64,000 nucleotides of DNA, taken from the NCBI GenBank assembly GCA_964036665.1, contig OZ038530.1, forward strand, positions 19,180,001-19,244,000, given 5' to 3'. The notes below the pieces were generated by a model that saw only the letters and a program-made list of their open reading frames with translations, made no database searches and was not told the origin of the DNA. The first letter of the stretch is position 1; every line of letters starts with the position of its first letter. Below, one piece after another: positions 26,369 to 37,674 of the stretch. Both the position numbers and the translations under genes were made by a program. The DNA comes from Gordius sp. MW1 (lineage: Eukaryota; Nematomorpha; Gordioida; Gordea; Gordiidae).

Positions 26369-26842
26369 TAAATATGCTTAACACTACTTAGGACGGTCCC
26401 AAGTCCGTGTGCAAAAAGGGGAGGGTTGGCGTGAAACATGGGCATTAAACACCGCGAAAGGAAAGTTAATACAAGCCACAGAGATGAGAATGATGAGCTT
26501 GGGGCACACTAAGCTCGGCCATATGACGAATGACTTTCTCATGACAAAAATGGGTATTTAACTTATGGCGGATATGATCAACTAAAATCGGCTAAGGTGG
26601 TATGGACATACACTAAGAAGGGACACAAATGACTTAAATAAAAAATTGGACCCGGAGGTACCGGGGAAGAGAGGGGGACCCCGTGCCACGTGGAAAGGGC
26701 AAGTCGATCAAGTTATAAAAACTAAAGAGATTAGTCAAGACATGGCACTCACCCGGTGAAGGAAGAAATTTATCAAAACAAACCCCACGACTGTGGGACC
26801 AAATAACTGGTAAAGAAGAAAAAGAATTGTTAAATATGCTTA
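26369..26842 (+). mobile_element. Internally deleted RTE derivative with 12-bp TSD
   Basis: The 450-bp body (26381-26830) joins the extreme 5' end of the RTE (about 60 bp matching 19550-19610) directly to its last roughly 400 bp (matching 22010-22427). It is flanked by perfect TAAATATGCTTA repeats at 26369-26380 and 26831-26842. The perfect duplication shows it inserted as a unit, in trans, like a SINE-style parasite of the RTE. Confidence 0.85.
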
Positions 26843-27778
26843 GAACCCGAGATAAGAGATTGAGTTTAAATTTAACTAACTAAAATCACTTAGAATCTTC
26901 TTCTTGTAGACAAGGGGGGTTTTCGGGTTAGTACTCCCCTCCCCCGCCCCCCCCCCCCTCCATTGACAAAAATGAATATTTTTTCAAATTATACGATAGG
27001 AGTCTTGTGTGTGTTGCGCATATAGAAATAATGTATTATCTTAATTAATTTGATATTTAATTTTAGATAAAATCTACTAATTATAACATTATTTATACAA
27101 AAAATTTATGTCCCAAGTGCGTGTTTTCTTATAAGAAGATATTTAATTCTTAATTATTTCTCCAAAAAACTATCTTAACCTTTAAATTAAACGAGGAAGA
27201 TGCTGATACAAGCCTTTTTTAGCAGCGGGGCGAACTTGGGCTTATAAATTAATTTAAACGGTCCCGAGTGGGACAATTACTAGTTCTGGTGGGAAATATA
27301 AGCCTAAGAGGCCAATGCAAGTGTTTAGTTTAAACAATGGCCGTAATTAGCGCAAACAGAAAAATTTTAAAGAGCTCTTTGCAATTTGCGTCTCTGAAGA
27401 TATTATTAATGCATTTTTGAACAAAACCCATCGTCGATATTAAATTTATATAATTTTAATAAGTTTTTGTTTAATCGAAATTCTTTGACACAAAATTTAC
27501 CCCCACCCCCTTTGATTAGATAGTCCTACCTCCGTCACTACTGCATATAAGTTTAATAAATTTTTGTTTAATAGTACCATAAAGTTTTTTTTGGAAACCC
27601 CCCCCCCCCCCCCATGAGGCAATTCTGGCTACCCCTATGATACGTTCACATATGTCCGTAGCTTGAATTGACCCTTTCTCGTTAATTAAACATTTTATTT
27701 AAATAGCAAGGCGTTTTGAAATCTATGTTTTGAAAGGTGTCACATTTATATTGTAACAAATTGCTCCTATCTTTTACT
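26843..27778. other. PSMD6 upstream region with C-tract remnants
   Basis: There is no gene. C tracts at about 26950-26968 and 27596-27613 are the kind found next to the GGCTAC-type MITE ends. The PSMD6 promoter must lie here, but no TATA box was identified with confidence. Confidence 0.4.
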
Positions 27779-30700
27779 ATGGAACAAGAAGCACTCAGCA
27801 TAAATCCAAATTTGGAGTTAGCTCAGTGGAAGTTTTTATTGGAATCTGATTTGCACAAAAATGATAAGGAGTTGAAAGAAAAGCTTATTTCTGAAATCGA
27901 AAAAAATAGTAAATATTAATTGAATTGTTATTCAATTGACAGATATGGCTCCTTTTTATAAATACGTCTGTCAGGACCTAAATTGGCCTATTAATCAAGA
28001 ATGGCTTTCTGATATGGAAAAAGCAAATGCTGAGAAATTGCTGGAATTAGAAAAAGTGGTTGAGGATGCTAAATTAAATATGGGTGATTCTGAAATACGG
28101 AGTGCTTTGTTAGCCAAAGCTGAATATCTTTGTAAAATTGGGGATAAGGTTGACATTAGCTTACACATATATATATTAATGCTTTCAGATATAATCTGTT
28201 TCTCATATTGTTTTTTAAGGATGCTGCTTTATCAGCTATAAGAATGACCAATGAGAAAACAACTGCATTAGGCAATCGCTTAGATTTAGTTTTCTTCCAA
28301 ATGAGAATTGGACTTTTTTACCTAGATCATGATTTGATTAGCAGGAATGTTGAAAAAGCGAAAAGGTTATATTACTGATATAACGTAATCTTATAACTAA
28401 TGCATATTAATGTCCATCATTTTTATAACTAATAGAGTAATATTTTTTTTAAAAATATTGTGCTTTCTATTTAGTCAAAATGAAATGTAATCATTTTTAG
28501 GAGTGCATATATATATATACAAATTTATTTTGTTTTAGTTTGATTGAAGAGGGTGGAGATTGGGATCGTAGAAACAGACTTAAGGCTTATCAAGCAATCT
28601 ATTCAATGTGTATTCGGGATTTCAAAAAAGCTAGTGAACTTTTCATTGACACCCTTTCAACTTTTACCTCTTACGAATTGATGGATTATAAAACATACAT
28701 CACCTATGCTGTCTTATGTTCAGTAATATCTTTGCCCCGTACAGAAATTAGAGCTAAGGTTAAATTTAAATTAAATTTATTATATTTCAAACTGAAGACC
28801 TGTATACTAAATATACTAAACATACAGATATATATATTTAGGGCCATTCCAGACAAAAAACGTTTTCCACCAATCATTTCAGATTTGAACGTTTTTTGGT
28901 TAGGGTGTAGGCCTTATATATTAGCTTTATTTTGAAATTTTTAGCCATTTGCGGGCGACATTTTGTAAGTTATGGACGTTTAAAGACGCTCGAGCGCGTT
29001 TGATAGATTTTACTTTTTTTGTCATATTTTTGAAAGTAATGGCACTATTTACTTAAATTTTGGTCCATTTTGTTCTTAAAAAATTCTCTGTCAAATAAAT
29101 TTTAAAAAAACCTCATATTTTTGCGGTTAATTTTTCGTGGTCAAATTAGTGAAATATCATAAAAACTTATTTTGACCTCATATGAAATCACCTATTTCTC
29201 AATGGGCATTCCATGACCCATTATCAGATTTGAATCGTCAAAAGTTTGGGGTCGGCTACAAGATAGCCGGGAATTCGAAAAATTACATTTTAATCAAAAA
29301 TATTTCTAGATATATTATGATGTTTTTTTTATCAAATTGCAAATTTATAAAGAACGCAGGAACAAAATGCACCAAAATTTAAGTGAATAGCGCCATTACT
29401 TTTAAAAGTGTGACAAGAATAGTAAAATTAATAAAACGTGCCCGAGCGGGAATTTGGCCTTTTGAACGTCCATAACTTAAAAGGCATTGGCCCAAAATGT
29501 TTAAATTTTCAAAAATAACTTTAATATATAAGTCCTGCACTCTCACCTACGATAATCCAAATCTGAAATTGTCGGTCCAAAATCGTTTTTTTTACGATTC
29601 GACATGAAATGGCCCCTTAATCATTTAAGTTTGTAATTAGGTATCATATTTATATTTACATTTTATTATACCTTTGCTTTTTATCTTAAATAATTTAGTT
29701 GTTACATGATTTATATTATTTGTTCTATGGGTATATGGCAGTGTTGTAAAAACGGCTGGGTTTTGTTTGGTCGGCCTTTGGTTTTAGTCGACTAAACATA
29801 ATCAAACTAAAGGTTTTTTGGTCCGTTTTTCTTAGCCGACCTCTAGACTTAGTCGAAATTTAAAAAATAGCTCAAATTCGACCATTAGTCTTAGTTGAAT
29901 TAAAGAGCAAAACCCAGCCGTTTGTACAACTCTAATATATAGAATTGCTTGATTAATATTGGGACATTCCATGTCAAATCGCCACGTTTTCGGCCGACCC
30001 CCTCAGAATTTTATAAAATTTGGTGGAAATGTTAAAACTAGTGAAATTTTTAATTTGAAAATTTTAGCTCATTTGGGCCACTACTTTTTGAGTTGTGGGC
30101 GCTAAAAAGTCGAAAATCAGCCATTAAAAAAATCGGGTTGTGACGCTATATTCAATAAAATTTATAAGTTATTGGCCCCCAAATCATAGAATCTTGTTGT
30201 AGTAATAGGTAAGACCTATCTTCATAGAAAAAAAATAAAAAAAATTTTTTTTGTCGATTGGTCATCTCATAATGGCTGAAATGGCCAATATGGCATAACT
30301 ACTGTTGAACCCTCTCAAACCGTTTCAAATTTGAGACAAATGTTTTATACAACCTATTAATCAAATTAAATAAAAGAAAAAGTTGGGCGGCCATCTTGAA
30401 GTGGTCATAAATTGTTAAAAGGGTTATTTTATTATTTGGCGCCAAAATGAATCTCTAAAAATGTTTTTTTTGCTCATTCAGTATTCATATTATTTATATC
30501 TATGATGCAAATATTTTTGCTATAAATTATCACCCCAACCCCCCCCCCCCCCCCCCATATTCTCCCTATCAATTACAATCAAAATAGCGTATGATTAATT
30601 TTCCCGGAATGCTATAAATTTAATTTTTTTTAATTAGAAACAGCTGTAAAATGGCCTAAAATAATTTACTTGAATATAGTTGTAGGTACAAGTATATATT

Positions 30701-33700
30701 TATTGATTTTTATTCGACATATGTAATAATAAATATTTATGTTAAAAACAGGCTCGTAAAATAGCTATAAAAATATTATTTAAATAAATTGCATAGCAAT
30801 TAATAAAATCGTCAGGATTATCGAATAGGCTATAAAAATGCTTTGTCAACACTGATTTATTTTTTTGGGGCGTATACGAATTAAATTTTATGATCCTTTA
30901 GCGCGAATTTAAAGTGCTGTCAAATTATTTTTAAAAAATTATTTTATCGTCTTATTTTACTATCAACTAATTTTTCCCTCCACGTTCGAAATTTTGCATA
31001 TATTTATATCTCAACCTTATTCCCTAATAATGGAAGCAATAAAGTACCGAAGTAGGTGTTGTAATCCGTTGGGTATACATGGTAAAAAAGTGAAAGGGAT
31101 TCGTAAAGTAAGTGCATGGATGAACTTGAACCCAGATTATAAAATATGTACTCCTTGTCGCAAACTTCTAAAAGCTCGGGCTAACCATCAACCTGAACAA
31201 TCATCTATTATGGAACCTCACTCTCCCGAGGAAAACATTCCTATGGAACATGATAGTACAAGGATAGAAGCCCTTAACGAATCAATACCACTAATTGGAG
31301 TTTCACCGATCAAGATAAAAAGATTACAAGAAAAACGGTACCCCCAAAAAAAATTAGCTAATATATCAAATGCTATCGCATCCACATTAAATGTCGCTTT
31401 AGACAGTGAAATCGCTGATCAAGACTTGGAGATTCTCAAGGGTATGAAGGAAAATTTTTCTCTTCTAAATAAAAGTGATAAATACAGGCTTTTAACCTTG
31501 TTGCCAGATAGTTAAACAGCAAAAAAAATTAAAGATTATTTTTCCGTAACTTATTATATGGCTAAGCTTGCCAAAAAACTAAAAAAGGATAAAGGAATCT
31601 TGTCCACTCCGAACCTAAAGCTCGGGAAAACCTTGAGTGAGGGAACCGTTAATTTTGTAAAAGATTTCTATTGTAGTGATGAAATATCGCGTGTAATGGG
31701 TGGCAAAAAGGATTTTGTATCTATGAATGTTGACGGTAATAAAATTCACATGCAAAAACGGTTAGTTTTGTTTAATATTAATGAAATATATATTAACTTT
31801 AAAGAGTTAAATCCCAATATAAAGATAGGAATTTCTAAATTTGCCGACTTACGACCTAAATATTGTATATTGGCAGGAGCTAGTGGCACACATAACGTAT
31901 GCGTTTGCCAATATCACCAAAATGTTAAATTAATGATAATAGGTTCTAATCTCGAATCATTTACAAAGGGCGATAAATATCCTTTAACAACATATAAAGA
32001 TATTTTAGCCAAAATAATATGCAACCCTCCCTTACCAATATGCTACTTAGGGGAGTGTAATTATTGTCCAGGGACTGGAAAAATAAAAGATCGCATATTA
32101 CAAATATTTGAATTAAATGACATAGAATATATAACATATAAACAATGGTTAACAGTGGATCGCACCACTATTGAAACAATCATCAAACGCACTGAGGAAT
32201 TCTTGGATATTTTTAGCGAAAAATTAGAAAAACTCTTGTACCATTCTTTTATAGCTGACCAACAATCTCTTTATTTTAAAAGTGTAAAAATGAATTTAAA
32301 ACCTCATGAAATAATTATAATAAATGATTTTTCCGAAAATTATAATTTTATTGTGCAAGATGCTTCGCAAAGCTATCATTGGACAAATGCCCAAGCCACC
32401 CTTCACCCATTTGTAGTTTATTTCAATGAAGGGGCTACCTTAAGTTGTTTAACATTTATCATGATCTCCGAATGTTTAATTCATAATACGGTTAGTTACT
32501 ACTTTTTCCAAAAAATGTTAATAAAATTTTTTAGTTCAAAAGCTCCCATTTGCCCCTCAAAAAATAATTTATTTTTCGGATGGATCGGCTGCGCAATATA
32601 AAAATAAAAAAAAATTTATCAACCTTTGTCATCACCAAGTGGATTATGGAATTCAAGCGGAATGGCATTATTTTGCCACTTCGCATGGCAAAAGTGCTTG
32701 TGATGGGGCAGCTGGCATAGTAAAACGATTAGCTTCCAAAGCTAGTCTTCAAAGGCCTTACAAGGACCAAATAACAAAACCGATAGAGTTATATGAATGG
32801 GCCAAATCAAATATTACCGGAATTGAGTTCGGTTACATGACAAATGAAGAGTACAAAACCGAAGAGTTATCAATGTTAGCAAGATTCAACAAAGCAAAAC
32901 CTATTTTAGGAACACAGAAATTACATTGTGTTGTTCCAATCGATAAATTCACTATACTTACTAAACAATATTCCAATTCTATAATAAATAAATGGGAACT
33001 AATACAAATTATAGCTGATGAGGTTGATATTAAAAGCCTAAATGGATATGTTACTTGTTCATTCGATTCCAAATGGTGGTTAGCCCTGGTTATAGATAAA
33101 AATTATGAGGATGAAAAGATAATAGTTAGTTTGCTTCATCCATGCGGGCCGTCAAACTCTTTTGCTTTCCCAAATAAATGTCACAAATTATCTCTCAATA
33201 AATTGGATATATTAACAATCGTATCACCTTTAACCACAACCGGAAGAACTTATACCTTATCTAAAAGGGAAATGCTTGAAGCGACAACACAACTTATTGC
33301 CTTAAGTAAAATATACTTTAAATAATGATAAATTAATTTTTTATAGGCTCTTGAAAACATGCACTCCGTCATACTTTTATTATAAATATTTATTATTACA
33401 TGTCGAATAAAAATCAATAAATATCTACTTGTATCTACAACTATATTGAAGTAAATTATTTTAGGCTATTTTACAAACCTGTTTATTTTTAATTTTTTTT
33501 AATTTATAGCATATTCGGGGAAGAATAATCACTCGCTATATTGATTGTAATTGATAGGGAATATGGCGGGTGGGGGGGGGGGGTGTTAATTTATAGCAAA
33601 AATATTTGCATCATAGATATATTAAAATTATATGAAGGCTAAATGAGCAAAAAAACATATTTAGAGATCCATTTTGGCGCCAAATAAATAAAATACCATT

Positions 33701-36700
33701 TCTAGCAATTTATGACCACTTCAAGATGGCCGCCCAACTTTCTCTTTTATTTAATTTGATTAATAGGTAGTATAAAACATTTGTCTCAAATTTGAAACGA
33801 TTTGAGAGGGTTCAACAGTAATTATGCCATTTTGGCCATTTCGACCATTATGAGATGACCAATCGACAAAAAAAATTTTTTTAATTTTTTTTCTATGAAG
33901 ATAGGTCTTACCTATTACTACAACAAGATTCTATGATTTGGGGGCCAATAACTTATGAATTTTATTGAATATAGCGTCACAACCCGATTTTTTAAATGGC
34001 CGATTTTCGACCTTTGAGCGCCCATAACTCGAAAGGTAGTGGCCCAAATGAGCTAAAATTTTCGGAAATTAATAATTTTACTAGTTTTAACATTTCCACC
34101 AAATTTTATAAAATTCTGAGGGGGTCGGCCGAAAAACGCCTTTTTATGATCGATTTGACATGGAATGTCCCTATTATATTTTCATTTTTATTTAAAAATC
34201 TTTATTAGGTAAAATCTAAAAAATTATAGATGTCTATCTTAATAATAATCTCGCCATCCTATTTGGTGTATTTTTGCCTTAAATTTTAAGAATGATGTGT
34301 CAAGTTTTATCAAAAATTATATTTAACAGGTCATTAAAGGGGCTGAAATAACCGAGGTCTTGTATAGTCTACCACTTATCCGGGAATACTTGCACTCTCT
34401 CTACGATTGTCGATATGCGGAGTTCTTTATCAAGCTAGGTATATCAAAAGAATACATTTATATATATCAAAATTATTAATTTTTCTATATATCAATACAT
34501 AATAGTTTAAGTGAGAATTTTTAATTAATTCAAATTTTGATGTTTTTGCTGCTAAAATTAGCCGTGCTTTTTTGTAATGTTTATCTGACTTGTGAATGTT
34601 ATTAAGCAATCGTTTGAACGGGTATAATTTATAATAAAATTACAATAATAGCCAGAGAGCACTAAAATACCTTAAAATTTGTAAATATTATAAAAATTAG
34701 CCGAAGTAGAGACTAAAATCAAGTACGATCGCTACACAAATCCCCATTACCGCTACTACGTGAGCGAGATCAGGATTTTGGCTTATTCTCAGTTGTTGCA
34801 GTCCTACAAGAGCCTTTCCCTGAGCTACCTGGCTGAGGCTTTCGGTGTTTCAGTCGATTTTATGGACAGGTTAGCGTTAATTATTCCTCTTATTTATAAG
34901 AAATGTGATGCATTTTTATCTTGCTATTTACAACATTCCTCTGGCCTTGTGGTTTTATAGCTTATCACATAAATGGAATGTTTTTTATTGAGATATATTT
35001 AATCTTAACATTAAATACTACTTTATATTATATTATAATAATATAAAAAAACATTATATGAGTAATATGTCTTAATCTTCATCTTTTAGAAGAGGCTAGG
35101 AATCTAAAAAAGATTTGAAAATAAATTTTGCGATTAAAATTGCTATTGATTGTTTCGTTAAAAATGCTGGGGAACATTTAGAGGGAGGGTATCGCTTTCC
35201 TATTGCTTTGTATAAAGCCAACGCCATTTTTCCATAAGATCTTGAACAGGAGGAATTTTTGGAATAATATACTCCAAGAGGGCCTTGTATTTTTGATCTA
35301 GCGTTCTTCGGGGATCCATGGGGTCATAATTAACATTAAGGGGGGGGGCAAATAAGTCATTGCATGTAAAACCCCATTTTAAAATAGCCACCATTTTTTA
35401 AAAATCATAATACCTTATTAAGGAAAATGAAAGATGTATAAATAAAAACTATTCTCCAGATTTGTCAATAACCAACAAGGTCATGTGTTTGATAAAGATT
35501 TGTATTCCAATCATCGCCTCATGAGCATTAAGATAGAATTTCGCCCCAACCAGATTTATCTATTTATTTGTCATAGATTGTTAATTTTGTGTTGAAAGTT
35601 ACAAAAAATATTTATTATCAAGAAAAGTGTTCCTTAAATCACGGTACACAGATGTGCAGGCATTTGCCCCTCTCTTGACTTCTTCAATTTTGAAGTGCTT
35701 GAACTATAAAGCACTAAAAAAATCTTTTACTTTAAGCTCACATTCCGCGGCTCCCCTCTAAAGCGTTCACATTGTTTTATTAATTGCTATGCAATTTATG
35801 GGCTCGCTTTTGATTTTGTTTACCGATGTCACGTCACGCTGTTTGTCACGCTGTTTGTTATTAGTTTGCATTGGGTATATTAGGTTATTGATTTTTTAAA
35901 TTAATGCATAAGAAAGAGGTGCCCCACCCCTCATCTCTATCTCCCTCGCTGTGTTATTTTTTAAATTAATGCATAAGAGGTGCCCCATTGATAATATGAC
36001 TTTTTGGTCGTCCGCTTGTTCTATTACTGTTTCATTTTATTAATTTTATATAATATTAAAACATAAATAAAAGTTGTTTACTTTTAATTGCTATGCAATT
36101 TAACTAGTTATATAATAAACATAAATAAAAGTTGTTTACTTTTAATTGCTACAAAATTTAACTAGTTTTTGGGTTAGAATCCCGGAGTTTTTTTTTGACT
36201 ATTATGATTGTTCCTGTTCCTACCATTGCTATTATGACTTTTTGGCCGTCCGCTGGCTCCTGACCGATGGAAAAAATGACCATTGGCCAAAATGTGAATC
36301 GAAATTATTTTTTTCATTTTTTTTGACTATTATGATTGTTCCTGTTCCTACCATTGCTATTATGACTTTTTGGCCGTCCGCTGGCTGCTGACCAATGAAA
36401 AAAATGACCATTGGCCAAAATGTGATTCGAAAATATTTTTTCGTTTTTTTTACTATTATAAATTTATATCCACTTTTACCGTGTCCTGGCTGCTGACCAA
36501 TGGAAAAAAATGACCATTGGCCAAAATGTGATTCGAAAAATTTTTTTTTCGTTTTTTTTACTCTTATAAATTTATATCCACTTTTACCGTGTGCTGGCTG
36601 CTGACCAATGGAAAAAAATGACCATTGGCCAAAGTGAGCATCAAAATTTTTTTTTTCCGTTTTTTTGGCTATCATTGACCTATAGATAGAGTGTCTGTTG

Positions 36701-37674
36701 GTACTGACCAATGGAGAAAAAATGACCATTGGCCAAATTTTTGATTTTTTTAATTAAAAATTGTTCAAATTCAACAAAAAATTTCTCCCAACAATTCTGC
36801 AAATTCTTAACATTGTGATGTTTTATAATATAATGTTTGTTAGACCCATAATCACTAAAGGCCATAAAAACTAATGTAATACGCAACTAGATGCAAACAC
36901 TAAATCTAACCCTAACCCTTGCCTATATTACATTTTGCCTATATTACATTTTGCCCATAAATGGAAAATTTGCATAAAAATTAATAATTAATTAATCATT
37001 AGGCATTGAATACTCCCCTATAAGCATTCTCGCCCCTTCCCACTTTTCTCGCCCATAAATTGCATAGCAATGATACATTTATACGAAGTATAGATGAGTC
37101 GTCCCCCCTTCCCTTCCCCCCTTCCCTTCCCTTCTCCCCTCCCCCTTCTCACGAGGGCCGAAGGCCCGAGTTTTATTATTGGTCGACGAAATAAAATTTT
37201 TTAAAGATATTAGTTAATTAAAATGATTAAGTCACTCTTTGTTAAAAATAATTGTTTTTTTTCATAAGTCCCGCCCTATTTTTACTATTTTTTAGTTTCG
37301 AATTTTATTTATTTGATGAAATGTTGTTTTCCCCAATTAGTTTGAGTTAATTAATGAAACTTTAAATAAATTTTAATTTACACATCTTACCTTTAGAAAT
37401 TATAGGCCCAAGTGAGTAGAGCTAGATTCACTTTCTTGATATGAGGAAATCTATTTTAATTTTGTATTGAATTTTTTAGTGATAACTTTTATTTTTAGCT
37501 TGGAGGCATTTTTTAAATTTAATTTTCATCCAGACGTTAACTCTAGTATTTTAATTTAGAGAGCTTTCGAGATTTATAGCGGACGGCAGGTTACATTGCA
37601 AGATTGACAAAGTTTCTGGAATTGTAGAAACCACCAGGCCTGACAACAAAAATTGGCAATATCAGGCATCTTAA
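27779..37674 (+). CDS. PSMD6: 26S proteasome regulatory subunit RPN7 (PSMD6), seven exons
   Basis: RPN7 is a PCI-domain subunit of the lid of the 19S regulatory particle, which degrades ubiquitinated proteins in cytosol and nucleus. Exons: 27779-27908, 27943-28148, 28220-28365, 28539-28758, 34330-34438, 34701-34869 and 37560-37674; all phases join. Together they encode 364 residues (human 389). Highly conserved blocks are [66 protein letters not shown] and [19 protein letters not shown] in the PCI winged-helix part. Intron 1 is only 34 bp. Intron 4 (5.6 kb) carries a TIR transposon and intron 6 (2.7 kb) a composite element. The reading frame stops after WQYQAS, so the final helix of about 20 residues found in other animals is missing unless another exon is joined by a non-canonical donor. 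The start codon fits the family. Confidence 0.93.
28841..29616. mobile_element. Foldback MITE related to the adjacent TIR transposon
   Basis: The ends GGGCCATTCCA and TGAAATGGCCC are inverted, and roughly 300-bp arms (about 28841-29160 and 29320-29616) are imperfect reverse complements. Subterminal sequence resembles that of the 29961-34171 element (for example a TTAGCCATTTG...AGTTATGG block against AGCTCATTTGGGCC...GAGTTGTGG). There is no coding capacity. It lies in PSMD6 intron 4. Confidence 0.7.
29731..29942. mobile_element. Short hAT-like MITE in PSMD6 intron 4
   Basis: The ends AGTGTTGTAAAAACGG and CCGTTTGTACAACTCTA are imperfect inverted repeats around TGGGTTTTG and CAAAACCCA. The body is 29739-29934. 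Flanks GTATATGG and ATATATAG are a weak 6-of-8 duplication. A related 3' half lies at about 53700-53762. Confidence 0.5.
29961..34171 (+). mobile_element. 4.2-kb TIR DNA transposon with roughly 780-bp terminal inverted repeats
   Basis: The left end begins GGGACATTCCATGTCAAATC and the right end finishes with its reverse complement at 34171. The arms can be followed inward to about 30740 and from about 33385, including matching C and G tracts (30538-30556 and 33571-33582). TATT on both sides (29957-29960 and 34172-34175) is a candidate 4-bp target duplication. The interior holds one broken transposase gene (31030-33325). The element sits in PSMD6 intron 4 in the same orientation as the gene. 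Confidence 0.88.
31030..33325 (+). pseudogene. Transposase of the TIR element, broken by one stop and one frameshift
   Basis: Three open frames (31030-31515, 31558-32601 and 32639-33325) are parts of one gene. The first two are in the same frame and separated by one TAA at 31513; the intervening codons read on as KKIKDYF. The second and third are joined by a +1 shift in an A/T run at about 32550-32575, where the third frame reads [12 protein letters not shown] just upstream of its first Met. The N-terminal part has a Cys-rich putative zinc finger (CCNPLG, CTPC). The middle has [20 protein letters not shown] and [17 protein letters not shown]. The C-terminal part has [20 protein letters not shown] know these motifs from uncharacterised transposon proteins of arthropods and cnidarians, but cannot name the superfamily. 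The acidic residues in SDG and CDG are candidate catalytic sites (inference). Confidence 0.8.
35158..35400 (-). pseudogene. Unidentified coding fragment in PSMD6 intron 6
   Basis: An open frame of about 64 codons reads [14 protein letters not shown] near its start and ends WRWLYTKQ, antisense to PSMD6. A similar opening, MKWEYTCIDLFAPS, occurs at 54237-54431 on the plus strand. The shared motif and the location among repeats suggest remnants of one mobile-element protein, but I do not recognise the family. Confidence 0.4.
35778..37173 (-). mobile_element. Composite tandem-repeat element, copy 3, in PSMD6 intron 6
   Basis: Read on the minus strand, it runs from the hairpin (about 37152-37170) and polypurine block, through the subterminal repeat, a stretch with a (CCCTAA)2 motif (36908-36919), a satellite array of five units (36180-36750), 54-bp repeats (about 36050-36170), CACCTCTTATGC repeats (35885-35985), to the ATTGCTATGCAATTTATGGGC terminus near 35784. 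The microsatellite is eroded. It lacks the tRNA-like and 520-bp modules. Confidence 0.7.

Noticed and set aside
28841-29616. Extra PSMD6 exons within intron 4
   Set aside because: The open frames at 28760-28935 and 29182-29382 do not match PSMD6, and exon 4 joins exon 5 (34330) without loss of conserved sequence.
31558-33325. Two or three separate cargo genes in the TIR transposon
   Set aside because: The frames are collinear parts of one transposase: a single in-frame stop and a single one-base shift restore continuity of conserved motifs.
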